Shown here in pieces: positions 26,997-35,224 of a DNA stretch of 64,000 nt. Positions within the stretch are counted from its first letter, which is position 1, and each line of letters begins with the position of its first letter. The stretch is from the NCBI RefSeq assembly GCF_008123515.1, contig NZ_VSSR01000021.1, forward strand, positions 186,001-250,000, written 5' to 3'. The translations under genes and the position numbers were made by a program. The notes beneath the pieces are model-generated. The model was not told where the DNA came from and ran no database searches. It saw nothing but the letters and a program-made list of their open reading frames with translations. This stretch comes from Bradyrhizobium cytisi (GTDB taxonomy: Bacteria; Pseudomonadota; Alphaproteobacteria; Rhizobiales; Xanthobacteraceae).

Positions 26997-28601
26997 ATGA
27001 GCATCGGCGCATCCCGCCTGCCAGACATCGAGCGAGCGTCCGAGGGCGGCTCGCGCTATCGCCTGCGCGATCTCTTCACGCCGCTGGATACGCTGCTCGC
27101 CTCCGGCGGAGACCAGCGGCTGGCGCTCGATCCCGGAGATCGCGTCAACGCTTATGGCTGCGGACCGTCCCCAGAACCCGAGATCTGGAATTTCGCTTCA
27201 TCTACGGCATCGCCGATCTCGCAGGCGGCCTATGACCGCGCCGCGCTGGCGCGCGAGGAGCTGGTCCACAAATCGCTGTTCGACGAGGTCGAGATCGCCT
27301 TCGACCGGCGCTGCGAGGACATGCGCGACGAATTGCGCGGTCACTTCCAGCTCCCGCCGCACGTCGATGTCGTGTTCTCGCCGTCGGGTACCGATTCCCA
27401 GCTCCATGCCTTGTTCCTGGCGCACGCGGTGCTCGGCGGACCGCCGGTGTCCATCGTGGTCGGGGCCGACCAGACCGGCAGCGGCACGGCGCATACCGCA
27501 CGCGGGCACCATTTCAGCGCGATGACGGCGAGCGGCGTTGCGGTGCGCAAGGACGCTGCGATCGCGGGCCTCGCCGGCGACAGCATCGCGGTGCCGCTGC
27601 GCGACGCCAATTCGGGCCTCGCGATGCGCACCGACGCGGACGCCGAGGTGATGCGTGCAACCGAGGACAGCCTCGCGCAAGGCCGGCGCGTTTTGTTGCA
27701 CATCATGGATTCGTCAAAGCTCGGCTGGCGCGCGCCGAGTGCCGCCTGCCTCGATGAGATCGCGCGGCGCTGGCCGCGCAAGGTTCAGGTCGTCGTCGAT
27801 GCCTGCCAGGCGCGGCTCGGCCGCCGGCGGCTGCGCTCCTATCTCGATCGCGGTTACATGGTGCTGATAACAGGCTCGAAGTTCTTTGGCGGGCCTGCCT
27901 TCAGCGGTGCGCTGCTGGTGCCGAAGGGCCTGTCGCGCGCGCTCGACCGGATTGAAGGTATCGCGCCGGGCCTTTTCGACTATGTCGGCCGTTGCGACTG
28001 GCCGATGACATGGACGGCGCTGCGCTCGCGCTTTGAACGGCGTCCGAATTTCGGCCAATGGTTGCGCTGGGAAGCGGCGCTGGTCGAGATCGGCAACTAC
28101 TACGCCGTGCCCGGGGCGTTCCGCGCCAGGGCGGTCGCCGAGCTTGCGGCCGGCATCGACAGCATGATCGCGTTGTCGCCGTCGCTGCGCGCCGTACCCG
28201 CAGCCTTCGACAAGGCGGATGCGGACGATGAGGAGTTCGCGCAGCGTACGATCTTTCCATTCACGCTGCTACGTAACGGCAAGCCCGTGTCCATCGCCGA
28301 CACCAGCACCGTTCATCGCGCGCTGGCGCGCGACATGAACGGCGACATCGTCGGGAGCGCTGCGGACCGGCAGGTTGCCGCACAACGCTGTCTCGTCGGC
28401 CAGCCGGTGCGGCTGGAGCAACCGGACGGCGTGCCGCAGGCTGCGCTGCGCCTGTGCATCGGCGCGCGGCTCGTCACCGACGCCTGGTCGGCCGACAGCG
28501 CGCAAGCGCAACGCAATGTGCAGCAGATCCTCGATCGCATCGCCCACGTCCTGGTGAAGACCGAGCTGCTGCTTGACCATACCGCCGCTGTGCCGGCGTA
28601 G
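26997..28601 (+). CDS. PLP-dependent fold-type-I enzyme, unassigned family
   Basis: A 534-residue protein with an aminotransferase/cysteine-desulfurase-like layout: VVFSPSGTDSQLHAL (cofactor phosphate region, about residue 122), VVVDACQAR (the Asp that contacts the pyridine nitrogen) and ITGSKFFGGPAF with the PLP lysine at 295. The usual desulfurase or decarboxylase signatures are missing, so the reaction is unknown. I start it at 26997, after the small ORF; an ATG at 26928 would add 23 Arg-rich residues that overlap that ORF out of frame. It is followed after 16 bases by the ATP-grasp gene. Confidence 0.75.
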   Translation: MSIGASRLPDIERASEGGSRYRLRDLFTPLDTLLASGGDQRLALDPGDRVNAYGCGPSPEPEIWNFASSTASPISQAAYDRAALAREELVHKSLFDEVEIAFDRRCEDMRDELRGHFQLPPHVDVVFSPSGTDSQLHALFLAHAVLGGPPVSIVVGADQTGSGTAHTARGHHFSAMTASGVAVRKDAAIAGLAGDSIAVPLRDANSGLAMRTDADAEVMRATEDSLAQGRRVLLHIMDSSKLGWRAPSAACLDEIARRWPRKVQVVVDACQARLGRRRLRSYLDRGYMVLITGSKFFGGPAFSGALLVPKGLSRALDRIEGIAPGLFDYVGRCDWPMTWTALRSRFERRPNFGQWLRWEAALVEIGNYYAVPGAFRARAVAELAAGIDSMIALSPSLRAVPAAFDKADADDEEFAQRTIFPFTLLRNGKPVSIADTSTVHRALARDMNGDIVGSAADRQVAAQRCLVGQPVRLEQPDGVPQAALRLCIGARLVTDAWSADSAQAQRNVQQILDRIAHVLVKTELLLDHTAAVPA

Positions 28602-28617
28602 CCCTCATAGGTGTGAG

Positions 28618-29853
28618 ATGTTGCATACGCTTGCCGCGCCGAACTTTGCCGACCGTATCGGCTTTGCGCATTTGACGCGCCAGGCCTTCGAGGGCGTCGA
28701 TCTGCATCCGTTGCGCGAGCGGCTGCTGGCCCGGATCGCGGAGGGCACGGCGCAGGCGGGCGAGGGCCTCGATCTGTCGCTGATTGCCCAGCTGATGGGC
28801 GAGAAGGAAGCCGGGCTCGTGATCCAGTCCGAGGTGCTCTCCTTCCACCAACTGTTTCGTACGCCCGCCCCAGTGCCGAAGCCGGGCTTGCGCGTGCTTG
28901 CGCTGGCGGCCGACATCGACATGGGCGGCAACACGCCGATCGAATTTTTGCTCGAAGGCTCCGACATCGAGCTCCTGACGCTCTATGTGACCAAGACAAC
29001 AGGCTTGCCCGAAACGCTGCCCGATCACGACGTTGCCATCGTGGTCGCATCCGATTCCGAGGAATGCCGCGAAGCGCTGGCGCTGATCGAGAAGGCCGCG
29101 CCGTGCTGGCCGCGTCCGTTGCTCAATCGCCCCGAGCTGATCGGCAATCTCGATCGCGACAAGCTCTATCGGTTGCTGGCTGATATCCCCGGTCTCGATA
29201 TTCCCGTGACCGCCAACGCGACGCGTGCGCAATTGACGGCTCTCTCGGAAGGACGGATCGCCTGCGCTGAGATCTCGGGCGAACTGCACTTTCCGATGAT
29301 TGCGCGGCCGCGCGGCACGCATGCCGGTGTCGGGCTTGCGAAGATCGACGATGCTTCCGCGCTCGCGGCCTATCTTGCCGAACGGGAGGAGCAGGATTTC
29401 TTCGTCGCGCGTTTCGTCAACTACGCTGGTCCCGACGGGCTCTTTCGCAAGATCCGGCTCACCATGGTCGACGGCAAGCCTTATGCCTGTCACATGGCGA
29501 TCGCCGATCGCTGGGACATCTGGTATCTCAACGCCTACATGGCGTTCAGCGAGGAGAAGCGCGCCGAAGAAGCCATCTTCATGCAAGACTTCGATCGCGC
29601 CTTCGCGTCACGTCACAGGAATGCGCTCGACGAAATGAGCCGGCGCGTCGGCCTCGATTACTTCATCGTCGACTGCGCCGAGAACCAGAACGGCGAGCTT
29701 CTGGTGTTCGAGGCCGACAACACCGCCGTCGTGCACAACATGGATTCGCCGGTGGTGTTTCCGTACAAGCCGCCGCAGATGCGCAAGATATTTGCCGCGT
29801 TCACGGCGATGCTGTCGCGGCATGCAAGAACGAGCGTGGGGAGCGCAGCATGA
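28618..29853 (+). CDS. ATP-grasp ligase, unassigned (RimK-like fold)
   Basis: A 411-residue protein. The C-terminal two thirds show ATP-grasp features: LLNRPELIGNLDRDKLYRLL, a lid strand with PMIARPRGTHAGVGL, and the metal-binding FEADNTAVVHNMD near the end. ATP-grasp enzymes join a carboxylate (through an acyl phosphate) to an amine or thiol. The first 90 residues are not recognised. It lies between two PLP enzymes and overlaps the next gene by four bases (ATGA), so stoichiometric co-expression is likely. Substrates are unknown; an amino-acid or amine ligase is the natural inference. Confidence 0.72.
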   Translation: MLHTLAAPNFADRIGFAHLTRQAFEGVDLHPLRERLLARIAEGTAQAGEGLDLSLIAQLMGEKEAGLVIQSEVLSFHQLFRTPAPVPKPGLRVLALAADIDMGGNTPIEFLLEGSDIELLTLYVTKTTGLPETLPDHDVAIVVASDSEECREALALIEKAAPCWPRPLLNRPELIGNLDRDKLYRLLADIPGLDIPVTANATRAQLTALSEGRIACAEISGELHFPMIARPRGTHAGVGLAKIDDASALAAYLAEREEQDFFVARFVNYAGPDGLFRKIRLTMVDGKPYACHMAIADRWDIWYLNAYMAFSEEKRAEEAIFMQDFDRAFASRHRNALDEMSRRVGLDYFIVDCAENQNGELLVFEADNTAVVHNMDSPVVFPYKPPQMRKIFAAFTAMLSRHARTSVGSAA

Positions 29854-31346
29854 ACGAGATCATCCGCAACACGCAGATATCTGCCACGAACGGATCGCTC
29901 GATCCGCAGGACTGGAGCGAGTTTCGTGCACTCGCCCATCGCATGCTGGACGAGGCGATCGACGGCATCGCCAATGTCCGCGCGCGTCCGGTCTGGCAGC
30001 CGATCCCCGACGAGATTCGCACGGCAATCCGGACTGACGTGCCGCGCGAAGCGACTTCTCTCGCGGACGTGTATCGCGAATTCTCCGAGCACGTCGCGCC
30101 TTACGCGACCGGCAACGTTCATCCCGGCTTCATGGGCTGGGTGCACGGCGGTGGCACCGCCGTCGGCATGGTCGCGGAGATGATCGCGGCCGGCCTCAAC
30201 GCCAATCTCGGCGGCCGCGATCACATGCCGATCGAGGTCGAGCGCCAGATCGTCGAGTGGATGCGCGGCCTGTTCGGCTTTCCGCAAGGCGCGAGCGGCA
30301 TTTTCGTCACCGGGACGTCGATGGCCAATCTAATGGCGGTGCTGGTTGCGCGCACGAGCGCGCTCGGCGCGCCGGCGCGGCAACACGGTATCGGCAATGA
30401 CGGCGCGCTGCTCACGGCCTACGCGTCGAAGGCCGCGCATGGCTGCATCTCCCGCGCGATGGACGTCGCCGGGTTCGGCACCGATGCGCTGCGCAAGATC
30501 GATATCGATGCCGATCATCGCATCGATGTCGCCGCGCTGCGCGCGCAGATTGCGATCGATCGCGAGGTTGGCTTCAAGCCGTTCCTGGTCACGGCATCGG
30601 CCGGCACCGTCGACATCGGCGCGATCGACGATCTCAGGGCGCTCGCGGATCTGTGCCGCGAAGAAGGTCTCTGGTTTCACGTTGATGGCGCCTTCGGTGC
30701 GCTCGCGATCCTCTCGCCCGAGCTTGCGCCGCTGCTCGAGGGCATCGAGTTCGCGGATTCGATTGCGCTCGACTTCCACAAATGGGGGCAGGTGCCTTAC
30801 GATGCCGGCTTCCTGCTGGTGCGCGACGGCGAACGGCACCGGCAGGCCTTTGCACAGCCGGCGGCCTATCTGAGCCGCGAGGCGAGGGGGCTTGCGGCCG
30901 GCGCTGTCTGGCCGTGCGATCTCGGTCCGGATCTGTCGCGCGGTTTCCGCGCGCTGAAGACGTGGTTCACGCTGAAGACATTCGGCACCGACCGTCTGGG
31001 TGCGGTGATCGCGCGCAGTTGCGCGCTCGCAAGATATCTCGAGACGCGCGTGCTCGCCGAACCGCGTCTCGAGCTGCTTGCGCCGGTCAATCTCAATATC
31101 GTCTGCTTCCGCTATCGCGCCGACGATGCGATCAACCGGGAGATCGTCGCCGATGTCCAGGTATCAGGCATCGCCGCACCGTCAGGCACGACGCTGGACG
31201 GCAAGTTCGCGATCCGCGCGGCGATCGTCAATCATCGCACCGCGGAGATGGATATCGACGCGCTGATATCGGCCGTGATCAGGTTCGGTATGCGGCGAAC
31301 CGGCGGATTGATCGACGTTGAGGCGCCGCCGCTCGCGGCGCCGTAA
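29850..31346 (+). CDS. PLP-dependent group II amino-acid decarboxylase family
   Basis: A 498-residue protein of the aromatic-L-amino-acid/glutamate decarboxylase family. Seen: HPGFMGWVHGGGT near residue 91, the PLP-phosphate block FVTGTSMANLMAVLVAR, HVDGAFGALAILSP, and the cofactor lysine at 311 in LDFHKWGQVPYDAG. Such enzymes turn an amino acid into an amine (tyramine, tryptamine, GABA, diaminopropane and others). The substrate cannot be read from sequence. As the last gene of a three-gene operon, it may supply the amine used by the ATP-grasp ligase. A 16-bp terminator stem follows. Confidence 0.85.
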   Translation: MNEIIRNTQISATNGSLDPQDWSEFRALAHRMLDEAIDGIANVRARPVWQPIPDEIRTAIRTDVPREATSLADVYREFSEHVAPYATGNVHPGFMGWVHGGGTAVGMVAEMIAAGLNANLGGRDHMPIEVERQIVEWMRGLFGFPQGASGIFVTGTSMANLMAVLVARTSALGAPARQHGIGNDGALLTAYASKAAHGCISRAMDVAGFGTDALRKIDIDADHRIDVAALRAQIAIDREVGFKPFLVTASAGTVDIGAIDDLRALADLCREEGLWFHVDGAFGALAILSPELAPLLEGIEFADSIALDFHKWGQVPYDAGFLLVRDGERHRQAFAQPAAYLSREARGLAAGAVWPCDLGPDLSRGFRALKTWFTLKTFGTDRLGAVIARSCALARYLETRVLAEPRLELLAPVNLNIVCFRYRADDAINREIVADVQVSGIAAPSGTTLDGKFAIRAAIVNHRTAEMDIDALISAVIRFGMRRTGGLIDVEAPPLAAP

Positions 31347-31361
31347 AAGCGACCCGCTGGA

Positions 31362-31400
31362 ACGACAACGGCCCCGGAGATGATCCGGGGCCGTTGTCGT
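31362..31400. terminator. Bidirectional terminator between the decarboxylase and flbT genes
   Basis: A perfect 16-bp stem (ACGACAACGGCCCCGG and complement) with a 7-base loop. It lies between convergent genes and can serve both. Confidence 0.75.
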
Positions 31401-31438
31401 TTGCGCGGGTCGTCTAGCTTAGGTCTTAAGACCTTGGA

Positions 31439-31864
31439 TCAGGCGGCCGTGCTGACGTCGCTTTCGGGATGCGCTGCATTGTACTGGTCGCGCAGCTTCT
31501 CTTCATAGGCGATCAGCTTGCGGGCATCCTTCAGCGCCCGGTACAGATCGCCGCTCATGATATGGTTGTTGATGCCCTCGATGATCGGCCAGGCGCTCGG
31601 TACGGCGGTGACGATGTCGCGCACCAGGTTGAAATAGGTGCCGTGCTGTGACTGCGGATCCGGCGAGATGTACATCAGCTGGACCGCGAGATAGACGAGC
31701 TTGGCCGGCGTATCGGCGGTCTCGGGCGTGAGGATATCGCGCTCGCGCAGGATCGGCACATTCTCGCCGTTGATGAGAAGACGGGCGCGCTGATCGGTGT
31801 TGGTGATCACGCAGTTGCCAATGATGATGCGTTCGTGCGGTCTGAGCTCGACCTTGAGAGCCAT
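31439..31864 (-). CDS. flbT: Flagellin post-transcriptional regulator FlbT, copy 1
   Basis: A 141-residue FlbT. The start at 31864 gives the family N-terminus MALKVELRPHERIIIGN, after GGAGAA. FlbT binds the 5' leader of flagellin mRNA and couples its stability or translation to hook completion, together with FlaF. This copy is divergent from the first flagellin gene. It differs clearly from the second FlbT at 37910 (128 residues) and has a longer C-terminus (EEKLRDQYNAAHPESDVSTA). Confidence 0.9.
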   Translation of the reverse strand: MALKVELRPHERIIIGNCVITNTDQRARLLINGENVPILRERDILTPETADTPAKLVYLAVQLMYISPDPQSQHGTYFNLVRDIVTAVPSAWPIIEGINNHIMSGDLYRALKDARKLIAYEEKLRDQYNAAHPESDVSTAA

Positions 31865-32180
31865 GCTTGTTCTCCATCGATCTTTTGCAACTAGCGACCG
31901 CGGCGCCACCGCTGAGATTGTAATCTGGCATGCGAGCCATTGCTTCTGCAACATGTTCGTTGCTCGTTAACCATGTGATCAGCGTGTGATCGGGCGGCCG
32001 CCGTGGATCGCATCATGTTTTGTGGAGAATCTTTATCCTTCCTAAAGCATGCGCTCCGAAGGGCGTCGGGATCAGGAATTCCTGCGGGACCGATTCAGTT
32101 TTCGTTGATCACTTGCTTCGTACGGTCCGGTCCTCGGCCAAGAAGGCCGATTGTTGCGTAACGCCAGAAAGGTTGTTTCC
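31865..32180. other. Divergent regulatory region between flbT and the first flagellin gene
   Basis: 316 bases without a gene. It contains a half CtrA site (TTAACCATG at about 31970, with a poor upstream partner TTCG) and the flagellin 5' leader, the expected target of FlbT. I see no sigma54 element with correct spacing. Confidence 0.5.
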
Positions 32181-33431
32181 ATGTCCCTCTCCACCGTCAC
32201 CCTCTCCGCTGCAGTCCGCCAGAACCTGCTCTCGCTGCAGGGCACCGCTGACCTGCTCGCGACGACGCAGAGCCGTCTCGCCACCGGCAAGAAGGTCAAC
32301 AGCGCGCTCGACAATCCGACCAACTTCTTCACCGCCGCCGGTCTCGACTCCCGCGCCAGCGACATCAGCAATTTGCTCGACAGCATCGGCAACGGCGTGC
32401 AGGTCCTGCAGGCCGCCAACACCGGCATCACCTCGCTGTCGAAGCTGGTCGATACCGCGAAGTCGATCGCCAACCAGGTGCTGCAGCAGCCGTCGGGCTA
32501 TTCTGCGAAGGCCACGTTCACCGGCAATGCGCCGGCAACTGGCGCCGCCGGTACTGCGACCGACCTGGTCAACATCGGAAGCGGCACCGCCAACGCGCTG
32601 AAGGGCCAGACCGTGGTCTTCAAGACCGCAGGTGGCGCGAGCAACACGCTGACCATCACGGACGTGATCGGTGCCAACAGTGCCAACTCGATCACCGCCG
32701 TCAACAGCTGGCTGTCGAGCAAGGGTATTCAGCTCACCGCCAGCCTTAACACCAACGGCTCGCTGACCTTCACCTCGTCCAATGATGCCGCCTCGCAAAC
32801 GATCACCAACACCGGCACCTATGCGGCGCCGGGTGCCGGCTCGTCGAGCTCGGTGGACATCTCGGGCGGTGCGGCCTTCACCACCGGTACGGTGGTTGCG
32901 GCTGTCGCCGACCCGGTGTCGCAGGCCACGCGCTCGTCGCTGGTCACCCAGTACAACCAGATCATCCAGCAGATCACGACCACGGCGCAGGATTCGTCGT
33001 TCAACGGCATCAACCTGCTGAACGGCGACTCGCTGAAGCTGGTGTTCGACGAAACCGGGAAATCGACCTCCACGATCACCGGCGTCACCTTCAATCCGGC
33101 CGGTCTTGGTCTGGGTTCGCTCACCGCCGGGACCGACTTCATCGACAATACTGCGACCAACACTGTCTTGACGGCGCTCAACACCGCCAGCACGACACTG
33201 CGGTCGCAGGCGTCGGCCTTCGGCGCCAACCTGTCGATCGTGCAGATCCGCCAGGACTTCAACAAGAGCCTGATCAACGTGCTTCAGACCGGCTCGTCCG
33301 CCCTGACGCTGGCCGACTCCAACGAGGAAGCGGCCAACAGCCAGGCGCTGTCGACCCGCCAGTCGATTGCGACGTCCGCGCTGTCGCTGGCCAACCAGTC
33401 GCAGCAGAGCGTTCTGCAACTGCTGCGCTGA
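32181..33431 (+). CDS. fliC: Flagellin 1
   Basis: A 416-residue flagellin. The N-terminal D0/D1 (LSAAVRQNLLSLQGTADLLA, then SRLATGKKVNSALDNPTNFF) and the C-terminal helix (IRQDFNKSLINVLQTGSSAL) are conserved; the central 120-260 region is variable. The start at 32181 is MSLSTVTLSAA. It is nearly identical to flagellin 2 in both terminal regions. A strong terminator follows. Confidence 0.95.
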   Translation: MSLSTVTLSAAVRQNLLSLQGTADLLATTQSRLATGKKVNSALDNPTNFFTAAGLDSRASDISNLLDSIGNGVQVLQAANTGITSLSKLVDTAKSIANQVLQQPSGYSAKATFTGNAPATGAAGTATDLVNIGSGTANALKGQTVVFKTAGGASNTLTITDVIGANSANSITAVNSWLSSKGIQLTASLNTNGSLTFTSSNDAASQTITNTGTYAAPGAGSSSSVDISGGAAFTTGTVVAAVADPVSQATRSSLVTQYNQIIQQITTTAQDSSFNGINLLNGDSLKLVFDETGKSTSTITGVTFNPAGLGLGSLTAGTDFIDNTATNTVLTALNTASTTLRSQASAFGANLSIVQIRQDFNKSLINVLQTGSSALTLADSNEEAANSQALSTRQSIATSALSLANQSQQSVLQLLR

Positions 33432-33457
33432 GCCCGGCGCAGTTCTCGATCTGGAAG

Positions 33458-33490
33458 AGCGGCGGGGCCTCGGCCCCGCCGCTTTTTTTT
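33458..33490 (+). terminator. Intrinsic terminator after flagellin 1
   Basis: A perfect 12-bp stem, AGCGGCGGGGCC/GGCCCCGCCGCT, followed by a run of Ts. Confidence 0.9.
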
Positions 33491-33564
33491 CGCGCTGCAG
33501 TTTGTGTTTTCCGGAATCGATCGAGGCCCGGCGCCGCGGAGGCTGCTTAACCGATCGACCGGCC

Positions 33565-33580
33565 TTGACCGTTTGTTAAC
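33565..33580 (+). promoter_or_regulatory. Near-consensus CtrA box upstream of flagellin 2
   Basis: TTGA-N7-TTAAC, one mismatch to TTAA-N7-TTAAC, 136 bases upstream of the flagellin 2 start. Further GTTAACC half-sites lie at about 33608 and 33543. Confidence 0.4.
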
Positions 33581-33715
33581 CATAATTTTTCGAAAGCGCC
33601 TCGGCCGTTAACCAAGACCGGTCTGCTTTATCCTTTGTTGACCATAGCGTCCCTAGGGTTCCCCCATGCGCGGCCAAGGAAGGCCCGCTGAGTTACACCA
33701 GAAAGGTCGTTTCGC

Positions 33716-34963
33716 ATGTCTCTGTCCAACATCACGCTCTCCGCGGCAGTCCGCCAGAACCTGCTCTCGCTGCAGGGCACCGCTGATCTGCTCGCGACCA
33801 CGCAGGGCCGTCTCGCCACCGGCAAGAAGGTCAACAGCGCGCTCGACAATCCGACCAACTTCTTCACCGCCGCCGGTCTCGATGCCCGCGCCAGCGACAT
33901 CAGCAATTTGCTCGACAGCATCGGCAACGGTGTGCAGGTCCTGCAGGCCGCCAACACCGGCATCACCTCGCTGTCGAAGCTGGTCGATACCGCGAAGTCG
34001 ATCGCCAACCAGGTGCTGCAGCAGCCCTCGGGCTACAGCTCGAAGGCCACCTTCACCGGCAACGCGCCGGCCACTGGCGCTGCGGGCACCGCGACCGATC
34101 TGGTCAACATCGGCAGCGGCACCGCCAACGCGCTGAAGGGCCAATCGCTGGTTTTCAAGACTGCGTCTGGCACGACCACGCTGACCGTCACGGACGTGGC
34201 CGGTGCTGGCAACGTCAACTCGATCAGCAGCCTTAACGCGGCACTTTCGGCGGCGGGGGTTCAGTTGATCGCAAGCTTCAACACCAACGGCTCGCTGACC
34301 TTCACCTCGGCCAACGATGCCGCCTCCCAGACCATCACCAACACGGGTACCTATGCCGCCCCGTCGGCCACTTCGTCGACCTCGGTGGATATCTCTGGCG
34401 GTGCAGCATTCACCGCCGGAACGATTGTCGCCGCGGTTGCCGACCCGGTGTCGCAGGCCACGCGCTCGTCGCTGGTCACCCAGTACAACCAGATCATCAC
34501 GCAGATCACCACCACGGCGCAGGACGCTTCGTTCAACGGCATCAACCTGCTGAACGGCGACTCGCTGAAGCTGGTGTTCGACGAAACCGGCAAATCGACC
34601 GTGACGATTGCGGGCGTGACCTTCAATCCGAACGGTCTCGGCCTGAAGTCGCTCACCGCGGGCAGCGACTTCATCGACAACACTGCAACCAACACCGTTC
34701 TGACGGCGCTCAACACCGCCAGCGTCACCCTGCGGTCGCAGGCGTCGGCCTTCGGTGCCAACCTGTCGATCGTGCAGATCCGCCAGGACTTCAACAAGAA
34801 CATCATCAACGTGCTTCAGACCGGTTCGTCCGCCCTGACGCTGGCCGACTCCAACGAGGAAGCGGCCAACAGTCAGGCGCTGTCGACCCGCCAGTCGATT
34901 GCGACGTCCGCGCTGTCGCTCGCCAACACGTCGCAGCAGGGCGTTCTGCAGCTGCTGCGCTGA
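33716..34963 (+). CDS. fliC: Flagellin 2
   Basis: A 415-residue flagellin, tandem paralogue of flagellin 1. It starts MSLSNITLSAA at 33716 after an AGAAAGGTCG-type site. Terminal regions match flagellin 1 almost base for base; the central region (about residues 140-240) diverges (LTVTDVAGAGNVNSISSL against LTITDVIGANSANSITAV). It is convergent with flagellin 3. Confidence 0.95.
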   Translation: MSLSNITLSAAVRQNLLSLQGTADLLATTQGRLATGKKVNSALDNPTNFFTAAGLDARASDISNLLDSIGNGVQVLQAANTGITSLSKLVDTAKSIANQVLQQPSGYSSKATFTGNAPATGAAGTATDLVNIGSGTANALKGQSLVFKTASGTTTLTVTDVAGAGNVNSISSLNAALSAAGVQLIASFNTNGSLTFTSANDAASQTITNTGTYAAPSATSSTSVDISGGAAFTAGTIVAAVADPVSQATRSSLVTQYNQIITQITTTAQDASFNGINLLNGDSLKLVFDETGKSTVTIAGVTFNPNGLGLKSLTAGSDFIDNTATNTVLTALNTASVTLRSQASAFGANLSIVQIRQDFNKNIINVLQTGSSALTLADSNEEAANSQALSTRQSIATSALSLANTSQQGVLQLLR

Positions 34964-34991
34964 GTTCGACAAAAGTCTTGCTACGGAATTG

Positions 34992-35020
34992 CGGCGGGGC
35001 CTCGGCCCCGCCGTTTTGTT
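34992..35020 (+). terminator. Intrinsic terminator after flagellin 2
   Basis: A 10-bp stem CGGCGGGGCC/GGCCCCGCCG with a TC loop, followed by TTTTGTT. It closely resembles the flagellin 1 terminator, as expected for a duplication. Confidence 0.85.
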
Positions 35021-35144
35021 GGCTGCATGAGAGTCGTCCTGGAAACCGTGCGCCACTGCCTCGCGTCGGCCGCTGTACGAGTTTCTCGTTTAGCCTGTCA
35101 GGGCGGTCGAGTTGTCGTCGTGCCCACAGGTTTTTGCTACGAGA

Positions 35145-35186
35145 ACGAGAACAAAAACAAGAAGCGGCGAAGCCAAGCCTCGCCGC
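35145..35186 (-). terminator. Terminator of flagellin 3
   Basis: On the minus strand a 10-bp stem with one wobble (GCGGCGAGGC / GCTTCGCCGC) is followed by TTCTTGTTTTTG. It lies 39 bases after the flagellin 3 stop. Confidence 0.8.
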
Positions 35187-35224
35187 CCCAATTTTATCGC
35201 CCGCAGAGAGGCCGGACTCAGCTG

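Noticed and set aside
33653..35056. 467-residue frame antisense to flagellin 2 and its flank
   Set aside because: It reads through a terminator and mirrors the flagellin; a similar frame appears antisense to flagellin 1 only because the two genes are paralogues.
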